This document shows, one piece after another, positions 1 to 6,030 of a stretch of DNA of 6,524 nt; position 1 is the first letter of the stretch; each line of letters starts with the position of its first letter. The notes below the pieces were generated by a model. That model searched no databases. It worked only from the letters and a program-made list of their open reading frames with translations, and was not told the DNA's origin. The translations under genes were made by a program, and so were the position numbers. This DNA is from Fidelibacterota bacterium (GTDB lineage Bacteria; Fidelibacterota; Marinisomatia; Marinisomatales; UBA1611): the NCBI GenBank assembly GCA_015658495.1, contig DQOT01000028.1:1-6524 (forward strand), written 5' to 3'.

Positions 1-415
1 ACCGAGTATGATAAAATGCGCAAAGCGGATGGGCTTGATCTCCAGTCATAGGAACAATTGCATCAAGTTCAGTTTTATTTACATTCCATAATTCAAGGAT
101 GGTATTAGAATCAATTAAGGGTAAATCGCAGGAAAGAAGCAGAATCCAATCCGTCTTTGCGTTTTTTAACGCTGTGTAAAGTCCATTAATGGGTGCATTG
201 ATTTCCAATTCATCCTTGATGAAGGGATAGGAAATTGAGTCTGGTTTTTTCTTCCCTATCACATATCGGTTTCCAATACCATCACAGGCATCCCAGATTC
301 GGTCAAGAATAGTTTGCCCATTGATGGTGGTTTGCCATTTAAGAGATCCAAAACGTTTACTTTCTCCACCGATCAAAATATATGCTGTTGCAGGAATTTT
401 TGTGGGCTTATTCAT
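1..415 (-). CDS. mobA: Molybdenum cofactor guanylyltransferase MobA, 5' part (runs off the window start)
   Basis: The minus strand reads open from an ATG at 415-413 to the window edge, giving 138 codons of a protein normally about 190-200 residues long, so the C-terminal third is missing. MobA transfers GMP from GTP to molybdopterin in the cytoplasm to make the MGD cofactor of DMSO-reductase-family enzymes. The N-terminus MNKPTKIPATAYILIGGESK leads into RFGSLKW, the nucleotide-binding LxGGxSxRFGxxK signature of the MobA/nucleotidyltransferase fold. Farther on come NAPINGLYTAL, the metal-binding region WILLLSCDLPLI (Asp about residue 97) and PLCAFYHTR near the window edge. The GG in the first loop favours the guanylyl enzyme MobA over the cytidylyl enzyme MocA, which usually has AAG there (family knowledge). 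The gene is divergent from the MGD-type oxidoreductase pair at 469-4928, a natural client. No clear Shine-Dalgarno precedes the start. A 10-bp palindrome (411-420) covers the start codon. Confidence 0.9.
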   Translation of the reverse strand, partial: MNKPTKIPATAYILIGGESKRFGSLKWQTTINGQTILDRIWDACDGIGNRYVIGKKKPDSISYPFIKDELEINAPINGLYTALKNAKTDWILLLSCDLPLIDSNTILELWNVNKTELDAIVPMTGDQAHPLCAFYHTR

Positions 416-468
416 ATGAAGTTTTCGTTAATATTTCCCTGCCCAAATATACGAGAAACGCCAACTAA
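416..468. promoter_or_regulatory. Divergent intergenic region between mobA and the FeS/NrfD gene
   Basis: Only 53 bp separate the two divergent start codons, so the promoters of both transcription units must lie here or overlap the coding ends. On the minus strand, 444-451 reads TATATTTG, which resembles both a -10 box and the TAnnTTTG element of Bacteroidota promoters. It lies 29 nt upstream of the mobA start, but I find no matching upstream element at the expected spacing. No convincing sigma-70 box pair is visible for the plus-strand operon. Neither start has a strong Shine-Dalgarno. The regulatory role is inferred from gene arrangement, not from a clear motif. Confidence 0.4.
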
Positions 469-2079
469 ATGAATTACGGATTTGTCATAGATAATAGAAA
501 GTGTATCGGCTGCCATGCCTGCACCGTGGCGTGCAAAAGCGAATTTGATGTTCCTATCGGCGTAAACCGCACCCATGTGAAATATATCGAAAAAGGTGAA
601 TTCCCCAACAATACCCGGGAATTTTCGGTTCATCGTTGTAACCATTGTGCCGATGCGCCGTGTGTAGAAATATGTCCGACAACTGCACTTTATACGCGAA
701 CGGATGGTATTGTTGATTTTGATAATGACCGCTGTATCGGATGTAAATCCTGCATGCAGGCCTGCCCCTACGATGCGCTTTACATTGATCCCGATACAAA
801 CACGGCCGCGAAATGTAATTATTGTGCGCACCGCATTGATGGCGGCTACGAGCCGGCCTGTGTGATTGTTTGTCCCGTGGAAGCCATTATTTCCGGAGAT
901 TTGGATGATCCGGAATCCAACATTGCTTTACTAGTGGCGAATGAAGAAACCACGGTCCGCAAACCGGAAAAAATGACCGATCCCAATTTATATTATGTGA
1001 ATGGGACCCATGAAATGCTGGATCCCAACGCAACTTCTGTCGATGGGAAATATGTTTGGTCCGAACAAGCTGCCGGTGTGGGGCACTACGCCAAATATGC
1101 CAATCAGCGGGTGGCCGAATCGGATACGCAAAATTTATTGATCCAACTGGCAATGGAAAATTCCGCCAGAACTGGTAAGCCCATTGATAAACGAGCCATC
1201 GATAATGTGGCCCAAGAAATCCAACAAAATGTGGACGCAAAGGAAGCGCGCCGGGTCTATGATTCCCCAAGTAAAGGTGTCCTTTGGGGCTGGGAAGTAC
1301 CAGCCTATGTGTGGACAAAAGCCATTGCCACGGGTACTTTTCTCATGATGGCCGTCTGGCATTTTTTCAATGGCGGATTGGAATCATCATCCGAAATGGC
1401 TGGACTCATGACAACACTTGTATTTATGGGATTTACCGGTGCATTGCTGGTTAAAGATATTGACCGCCCGGATCGATTCCTGTATGTATTACTCCGCCCC
1501 CAATGGAAATCATGGCTGGTTCGGGGTGCTTATATTATTACCGTATTTGGTGGATTGGTTTCCCTGAAATTGTTGGATAACTATTACCAACTGGGACACG
1601 ACTGGTTATGGATTCCGGGAACACTTTTCGCAGGATTAGGAGCTGTGTATACTGCATTTTTATTTAACCAAGCCCGAGCCCGTGATTTATGGCAAACGCC
1701 CATTCAATCTGCTATTCATATGTTGGTTCATGCAATAATGGCTGGATCAGTGGTCCTGATGATTATTGCACCAGAATCGATTGAATGGATGGCCAATATT
1801 TTGCTTTGGGGAATCGGTGCCAATATAGTCATTATGGCGAAAGAAATTTTAATGCCACATGATACGCCCGACACCAAGAAAGCGATTCATCTCATGACAA
1901 AAGGATATTATTCTAAATATTTTTGGTTTGGCGCCACTTATGGGAATTTAGGGTCCGCTGTTATTTTAGTCACATTGTCTGGAAGTTGGGCACTGTTCGC
2001 TGGTGTTATGGCATTAATTGGCATCTATTTAACAGAATTTGTACGCATTCGTGTACCGCAAATGATACCTTTGAGTTAA
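469..2079 (+). CDS. Fused four-[4Fe-4S] ferredoxin / NrfD-type membrane subunit of a molybdopterin oxidoreductase
   Basis: This 536-residue protein joins two subunits that are usually separate: the PsrB/DmsB-type electron-transfer subunit and the NrfD/PsrC quinone-reactive anchor. Residues 1-140 carry sixteen Cys in four ferredoxin motifs: C12/15/18/22, C57/60/65/69, C89/92/95/99 and C116/119/131/135. Residues about 140-275 form a charged linker without recognisable motifs. Residues about 278-525 contain eight hydrophobic segments (roughly 278-300, 310-328, 353-369, 380-400, 412-433, 441-457, 485-504, 506-524). NrfD-like hallmarks are FNQARARDLWQTP after helix 4 and a C-terminus ending in PQMIPLS. 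There is no signal peptide. Basic loops follow helices 2, 4 and 6 (for example DRPDRF..RPQWKSW), placing both termini and the iron-sulphur domain in the cytoplasm by the positive-inside rule. The likely role is to pass electrons between membrane quinone and the catalytic subunit encoded 2 bp downstream. The ATG at 469 is chosen because the ferredoxin fold begins immediately. Its Shine-Dalgarno is weak. Confidence 0.93.
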   Translation: MNYGFVIDNRKCIGCHACTVACKSEFDVPIGVNRTHVKYIEKGEFPNNTREFSVHRCNHCADAPCVEICPTTALYTRTDGIVDFDNDRCIGCKSCMQACPYDALYIDPDTNTAAKCNYCAHRIDGGYEPACVIVCPVEAIISGDLDDPESNIALLVANEETTVRKPEKMTDPNLYYVNGTHEMLDPNATSVDGKYVWSEQAAGVGHYAKYANQRVAESDTQNLLIQLAMENSARTGKPIDKRAIDNVAQEIQQNVDAKEARRVYDSPSKGVLWGWEVPAYVWTKAIATGTFLMMAVWHFFNGGLESSSEMAGLMTTLVFMGFTGALLVKDIDRPDRFLYVLLRPQWKSWLVRGAYIITVFGGLVSLKLLDNYYQLGHDWLWIPGTLFAGLGAVYTAFLFNQARARDLWQTPIQSAIHMLVHAIMAGSVVLMIIAPESIEWMANILLWGIGANIVIMAKEILMPHDTPDTKKAIHLMTKGYYSKYFWFGATYGNLGSAVILVTLSGSWALFAGVMALIGIYLTEFVRIRVPQMIPLS

Positions 2080-2081
2080 TT

Positions 2082-4928
2082 ATGAAACGTAGTTGGATAG
2101 AAACATTTTCAGAATCATTAGGGTTAATCCCTAAAATTTCAGATCGTCCGGATTGGTCGGAAGAATTTGCTATGGAAGGCCCACGGAAACTTTATAAATA
2201 TCCCGACCCCAGTGAATGGGATGATTTTACAGAATTGGATGCTTTGGCTTGGCCAGAAAAAAAGGAACGACATTATTCAATCGTTCCTACCACGTGCTTC
2301 AATTGTGAATCGGCTTGTGGATTATTAGCGTATATCGATAAAGATTCAAACGAAGTTCGGAAATTTGAAGGGAATCCCCACCATCCAGGCAGTCGCGGAC
2401 GGAATTGTGCCAAAGGTCCAGCTACCATTAATCAAATCAACGATACGGAACGCATTTTATATCCACTGAAACGAGTGGGCAAACGGGGTGAAGGAAAGTG
2501 GGAGCGAATCACTTGGGATCAGGCCTTGGATGAAATTTCAGAAAATATTGCTACATCCTTGCGTAAAAGTAAAGAAAAAGTGGTATATCATGTGGGGCGT
2601 CCGGGGCACGAAGGCTATGCAGAACGGGTTCTAAAAGCCTGGGGTGTGGATGGTCATAATTCACACACGAATATTTGTTCCGCCGGCGCCCGAACCGGCT
2701 ACGCACTTTGGCATAAATACGACCGACCGAGCCCGGACCACACCAATGCAGAAGTGATTCTACTGGCTTCGTCACATTTGGAAACGGGACATTATTTTAA
2801 TCCCCATGCTCAACGCATTATGGAAGGCATGATGAAAGGCGCCAAACTCATAGTTATCGATCCGCGCCTGTCCAATACGGCGTCTATGGCGGATGAATGG
2901 ATGCCCACCTATCCCGGCAGTGAATCGGCAGTTTTTATGGCCATGGCAAAAATCATTTTAGATGAAGGAATGTTTGACCGTCATTATATGGAAAACTGGG
3001 TGAACTGGGATGACTATCTCAAGAATTTGCACCCGGATGATCCCATTGAGTTTGATCAATTTATCAAACGCTTGAGCGAAGAATGGGCGGAATACACACC
3101 GGAATATGCAGCGAAAGAAGCCCAAATTGATGCGGATCAAATTGTCCGAGTGGCACGCATGATTGGGAAGGCGGGCAGTAAATTATCGACCCATGTTTGG
3201 CGTGGCGCATCCATTGGAAATCTTGGCGGATGGCAAGTGTCAAGGACACTGCATTTATTAAACGTTTTGACTGGCTCGGTTGGAACAGAAGGGGGCACAT
3301 CCCCCAGTGCATGGAACAAATTTCACCCGGAATTTTTTGATAAACCCCCCGGGCCCGATGCTTGGAATGAATTGGCCTGGCCTAAAGAATACACCTTGAA
3401 CCATTATGAAATGAGTCAGATTTTGCCCCATTTAATCAAGGATGGGCGCGGTTCCATGGATGTGTATTTTACCCGTGTTTTTAACCCGGTTTGGACTTAT
3501 CCCGATGGATTTTCCTGGATTGAAATGTTGTCTGATGCAGAAAAAGTTGGGTGCCATATTGCATTAACACCCACTTGGAATGAGACGGCCTTTTTCGCTG
3601 ATTATGTTTTGCCTATGGGACACGCATCGGAACGGCATGACATTAATTCTTACGAAACACAATCTGGCGTTTGGATTGCATTCCGTCAACCGGTTTTGCG
3701 AGAAAAGGCCCGCCGCGATGGAAAGGATGTGGAATTCACCTACGAAGTGAATCCAGGTGAAGTGTGGGAAGAAGACGAATTTTGGATTGAACTTTCGTGG
3801 CGGATTGACAAAGACGACGATCTTGGCATTCGGAAACATTTTATGAGTCCTTATCGGGACGGTGAAAAAATTAATGTTGATGAATATTATCAATATATTT
3901 TCGAGCATACAAATGGCTTACCGGAAACAGCCGAAAAAGAAGGACTTTCTCCATTAGAATATATGCGGAAGTTTGGGGCTTATATGGTTGATCCAGAAGT
4001 GTATGTGAAAAATGAAGATGCTGTTTCTGATGATTCTATGAATGGTGCCACGTTTAAAGAAAATGGCCAAATTGAAAAAGACGGGAATATTGTGGGTATC
4101 CAAGTGGATGGAAAGAATTTTAGCGGGTTTCCAACGCCGTCTAAACGGCAGGAAATTTATTCCCAAACCATGGTGGATTTTGGCTACCCGGAACACGCTA
4201 CACCGGGATATAGGATTAAAAGTCATGTACATCCTGATGAAATGGACACGATTAAAAATGATTGTGTCTTATTGCCGAATTTCAGATTACCGACGCATAT
4301 TCACTCCCGATCCGCTAATGCAAAATGGCTCACAGAAATTGCCCATAAAAATCCCATCTGGATCCATACCAAAGATGCAAAACGTCTTGGCGTGGATAAT
4401 GGTGATTTGCTCAAAATCACCACAGAGATTGGTTGGTTCGTGGACAAAGTTTGGGTGACGGAAGCCATCAAACCCGGCGTGGTTGCCTGCTCCCATCATA
4501 TTGGAAGATGGCGTCGTCAGCAGGATGCAGGAAATCGTCTTATGACAAATACGGTTGACATACGGAATATGGGCGATGGAAAATGGAAGATGGAAACAGT
4601 GAGCGGAGTCGAACCGTGGGAATCAAAAGATCCGGATACCAACCGTATTTGGTGGCGAGATGGGGGTGTCCATCAGAATATCACTCATGCGGTGAATCCA
4701 GATCCAATTTCCGGTGCACACTGTTGGTTACAGAAAGTGAGTATTTCTAAACCAAATCCTGATGAGAAATATGGCGATGTTTTTGTGGATACGAATAAAT
4801 CATTTGAACATTTTAAAAAGTGGAATGGATATGCCAAAGAACGGGAAACACACCCGGATGGATTACGGAGACCCTTATGGATGGGGCGCCCTTTGACACC
4901 ACAGAAAAAGAATTTCTATGTTGAATAA
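2082..4928 (+). CDS. DMSO-reductase-family molybdopterin oxidoreductase, catalytic subunit, substrate unknown
   Basis: The product has 948 residues when started at the ATG at 2082, just 2 bp after the FeS/NrfD stop. The frame is open back to 1923, but that extension lies inside the previous gene and looks non-homologous. C72, C75, C79 and C109 (CFNCESAC then GRNCAKG) bind an N-terminal [4Fe-4S] cluster. ERITWDQALDEI follows, as is typical of the family. C199 in SHTNICSAGARTGY is the probable Mo ligand. It is not followed by His as in formate dehydrogenases. LIVIDPRLSNTA (256-267) matches the cofactor-binding VxDPRxxxTA motif. The dinucleotide-binding C-terminal domain spans about 728-885, with GFPTPSKRQEIYS (682-694) just before it. 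No Tat motif or hydrophobic N-terminus is present, so it should act in the cytoplasm on the fused anchor. Psr/Phs/Ttr-like sulphur-compound chemistry or a SoeA-like sulphite oxidase are possibilities only. I do not recognise a characterised enzyme. Translation is probably coupled to the upstream gene. Confidence 0.93.
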   Translation: MKRSWIETFSESLGLIPKISDRPDWSEEFAMEGPRKLYKYPDPSEWDDFTELDALAWPEKKERHYSIVPTTCFNCESACGLLAYIDKDSNEVRKFEGNPHHPGSRGRNCAKGPATINQINDTERILYPLKRVGKRGEGKWERITWDQALDEISENIATSLRKSKEKVVYHVGRPGHEGYAERVLKAWGVDGHNSHTNICSAGARTGYALWHKYDRPSPDHTNAEVILLASSHLETGHYFNPHAQRIMEGMMKGAKLIVIDPRLSNTASMADEWMPTYPGSESAVFMAMAKIILDEGMFDRHYMENWVNWDDYLKNLHPDDPIEFDQFIKRLSEEWAEYTPEYAAKEAQIDADQIVRVARMIGKAGSKLSTHVWRGASIGNLGGWQVSRTLHLLNVLTGSVGTEGGTSPSAWNKFHPEFFDKPPGPDAWNELAWPKEYTLNHYEMSQILPHLIKDGRGSMDVYFTRVFNPVWTYPDGFSWIEMLSDAEKVGCHIALTPTWNETAFFADYVLPMGHASERHDINSYETQSGVWIAFRQPVLREKARRDGKDVEFTYEVNPGEVWEEDEFWIELSWRIDKDDDLGIRKHFMSPYRDGEKINVDEYYQYIFEHTNGLPETAEKEGLSPLEYMRKFGAYMVDPEVYVKNEDAVSDDSMNGATFKENGQIEKDGNIVGIQVDGKNFSGFPTPSKRQEIYSQTMVDFGYPEHATPGYRIKSHVHPDEMDTIKNDCVLLPNFRLPTHIHSRSANAKWLTEIAHKNPIWIHTKDAKRLGVDNGDLLKITTEIGWFVDKVWVTEAIKPGVVACSHHIGRWRRQQDAGNRLMTNTVDIRNMGDGKWKMETVSGVEPWESKDPDTNRIWWRDGGVHQNITHAVNPDPISGAHCWLQKVSISKPNPDEKYGDVFVDTNKSFEHFKKWNGYAKERETHPDGLRRPLWMGRPLTPQKKNFYVE

Positions 4929-5016
4929 ATAATTATTGATTTTTTAAATTGCTAGATCAATCAAAAAATGATTACCTTGGCGCATCCTTTTTCATAGGGT
5001 AACGCTAAATTCCACA
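4929..5016 (+). promoter_or_regulatory. AT-rich gap between the two operons; probable leader of the cox cluster
   Basis: This non-coding gap follows the oxidoreductase stop. It is the only sizeable space between the two plus-strand clusters, so a cox promoter is expected here. A TTGGCG at 4977-4982 is a passable -35 box, but the sequence 16-18 nt downstream (TAACGC around 5000) is a poor -10. Short weak repeats near 4935-4973 (ATTGAT/ATCAAT and AATCA/TGATT) are too AT-rich and short to call a terminator. Whether transcription reads through from the upstream pair is open. Confidence 0.3.
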
Positions 5017-5055
5017 TGCCAATTAAACCAGCTTTTTTTGGAGCGATAATTGGCA
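5017..5055 (+). promoter_or_regulatory. Inverted repeat enclosing the coxG ribosome-binding site and start codon
   Basis: TGCCAATTA at 5017-5025 is the exact reverse complement of TAATTGGCA at 5047-5055, a perfect 9-bp stem with a 21-nt loop. The loop holds a run of seven T and the GGAG Shine-Dalgarno (5040-5043). The downstream arm contains the TTG start codon (5050-5052). In RNA this could pair the start codon away from the ribosome. In DNA it could be a dyad operator. The repeat is seen directly; the function is inference. Confidence 0.45.
5040..5043 (+). promoter_or_regulatory. Shine-Dalgarno deciding the TTG start of coxG
   Basis: GGAG lies 6 nt before TTG at 5050, an ideal spacing. No in-frame ATG exists until near the C-terminal end of the gene, so this site together with the CoxG-like N-terminus fixes the TTG start. 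Confidence 0.7.
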
Positions 5056-5505
5056 ATACAGTTAAAAAAAGAATATTACATCGACCTTCCTCAGCAAAAG
5101 ATTTGGGAAGCCATTCAAACCCCTGAAGTCATTGCAGAGATCCTTCCCAATTGTAAATCCCTCGAACCCACAGGCGATAATGAATTCATCGCTAATATTG
5201 AAGTAAAACTTGGCCCCATTAAAAGCAACTTTAAATCCACACTTTCAATCATCGATAAAAACCCTCCCAACGGATATTCATTTCTTGTTTCCGGTGTTGG
5301 AACCAAAGGATATTTGAACGGAAAAGGGTCAATCCAACTCCAGGAAAATGGCGATGGAACATCCCTGAATTTTACAGCAGAAGGTAATGTAGCCGGTATT
5401 ATTGCCCGTGTGGGACAAAGATTAATTGAAGCAACCGGGAAAAAACTGATGGATCAGGGTTTTGAGAATTTCAAGAAAAGAATTATGAGTACCCAGGCAG
5501 CTTGA
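5050..5505 (+). CDS. coxG: CoxG-family SRPBCC accessory protein of a molybdenum hydroxylase
   Basis: This 151-residue protein matches the CoxG family, the carbon monoxide dehydrogenase subunit G group within the SRPBCC/START-like fold. Family members are linked to maturation or membrane recruitment of aerobic CO dehydrogenase and are not catalytic. Visible landmarks are the N-terminal helix with IWEAIQTPEVIAEILPNCKS, the strands GDNEFIANIEVKLGPIKSNF, the glycine-rich GVGTKGYLNGKGSIQL, and a C-terminal helix around VGQRLIEATGKKLMDQGFEN. About 150 residues is the length of the short family members. It lacks the C-terminal extension with a hydrophobic anchor seen in some CoxG proteins, so the whole protein should be soluble. 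It starts with TTG, preceded by GGAG and enclosed in an inverted repeat. It lies upstream of coxS with a 48-bp gap, whereas in the classical cox cluster coxG comes after the structural genes. Confidence 0.85.
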   Translation: MAIQLKKEYYIDLPQQKIWEAIQTPEVIAEILPNCKSLEPTGDNEFIANIEVKLGPIKSNFKSTLSIIDKNPPNGYSFLVSGVGTKGYLNGKGSIQLQENGDGTSLNFTAEGNVAGIIARVGQRLIEATGKKLMDQGFENFKKRIMSTQAA

Positions 5506-5533
5506 CATGTCCAGGGCATTCAATAGTTAATAA
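5502..5533 (+). promoter_or_regulatory. Possible internal promoter ahead of coxS
   Basis: A perfect -35 consensus TTGACA (5502-5507) overlaps the coxG stop codon. The AT-rich stretch downstream offers only poor -10 candidates: TAGTTA at 5524-5529 (16-nt spacer) or TAATAA at 5528-5533 (20-nt spacer). The -35 match may be chance, since TTGA comes from the GCT-TGA end of coxG. Confidence 0.2.
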
Positions 5534-5553
5534 AAAATAAAAAGGAGTTAAGA

Positions 5554-6030
5554 ATGGCGCACAACATTAAGATGACTGTAAATGGTCAGACGCGCAGTGG
5601 AACAGTGGAGGCACGTATGTTGCTTGTTGATTTCCTTCGAGACCATTTAGGATTAACTGGCACCAATATTGGCTGTGATACAAGCCAGTGCGGCTCCTGC
5701 ACCATCATGATGGATGGTTGTGCGGTAAAATCCTGCACTGCACTGGCTGTCCAGGCGGATGGGAGTGATATTACTACCATTGAAGGACTGGCAACCAATG
5801 GTGACCTGCATCCTCTGCAGCAGGCTTTTTGGGATGAGCACGGACTGCAGTGTGGTTATTGTACTCCAGGAATGATTATGACCGGTGTCGGTTTACTAGA
5901 TCAAAACCCAGAACCGACAGAGTCAGAGATTCGTCATTGCCTTGAAGGGAATATTTGTCGATGTACGGGGTACCAGAATATTGTGAAAGCTGTTCAATCA
6001 GCTTCGCAGGCAATGAAAGGAGGATCATAA
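5554..6030 (+). CDS. coxS: Small [2Fe-2S] subunit of an aerobic CO-dehydrogenase/xanthine-oxidase-family hydroxylase
   Basis: The 158-residue product is full length for CoxS-type subunits, which carry electrons from the Mo site in CoxL to the FAD of CoxM through two [2Fe-2S] clusters. The plant-type ferredoxin domain (about 1-77) has C41, C46, C49 and C61 in [10 protein letters not shown] and VKSC. The C-terminal helical domain has C100 and C103 in [11 protein letters not shown], and C135 and C137 in [16 protein letters not shown]. Gln99 before C100 is the conserved residue near the Mo cofactor. The overall pattern is close to well-known CoxS proteins, but the small subunit does not separate CO dehydrogenase from related hydroxylases. 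Two further Cys (C56, C129) are not cluster ligands by position. The ATG is preceded by AAGGAG (5542-5547) with 6-nt spacing. The stop overlaps the coxL start by one base (TAATG), indicating coupled translation. The protein should be cytoplasmic. Confidence 0.92.
   Translation: MAHNIKMTVNGQTRSGTVEARMLLVDFLRDHLGLTGTNIGCDTSQCGSCTIMMDGCAVKSCTALAVQADGSDITTIEGLATNGDLHPLQQAFWDEHGLQCGYCTPGMIMTGVGLLDQNPEPTESEIRHCLEGNICRCTGYQNIVKAVQSASQAMKGGS
6016..6023 (+). promoter_or_regulatory. Strong Shine-Dalgarno of coxL inside the 3' end of coxS
   Basis: AAAGGAGG ends 6 nt before the coxL ATG and is close to the full anti-16S complement. It is read in the coxS frame as the codons for the C-terminal KGGS, so the last residues of CoxS are set by the ribosome-binding site of the next gene. 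Confidence 0.75.

Noticed and set aside
412..831. A 139-codon minus-strand open frame opposite the start of the FeS/NrfD gene
   Set aside because: It lies antisense to the ferredoxin domain, whose sixteen Cys are clearly under coding constraint, and has no recognisable family features.
887..1362. Minus-strand open frames of 143 and 75 codons
   Set aside because: Both are antisense to the linker and first helix of the FeS/NrfD fusion and show no coherent protein features.
1923..2081. A 53-codon N-terminal extension of the catalytic subunit
   Set aside because: It overlaps the last helices of the FeS/NrfD gene in another frame, is Trp/Cys-rich nonsense, and the ATG at 2082 sits right after the upstream stop.
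3564..4232. Minus-strand open frames of 114 and 92 codons
   Set aside because: Antisense to the catalytic subunit, rich in Phe/Ile as expected from opposite-strand translation of acidic codons, with no family match.
4042..4458. A 138-codon plus-strand open frame inside the catalytic gene
   Set aside because: It is an out-of-frame shadow of a region where the main frame carries the conserved TPSKRQEIYS segment and dinucleotide-binding domain.
4931..4973. Possible rho-independent terminator after the catalytic gene
   Set aside because: The available stems are only 5-6 bp, contain almost no GC and are not followed by a proper T-run, so termination cannot be supported.
5016..5126. Small 36-codon reading frame starting at ATG 5016 and overlapping the coxG start
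   Set aside because: It has no Shine-Dalgarno and its downstream part is an out-of-frame reading of coxG. A leader peptide is conceivable but unsupported.
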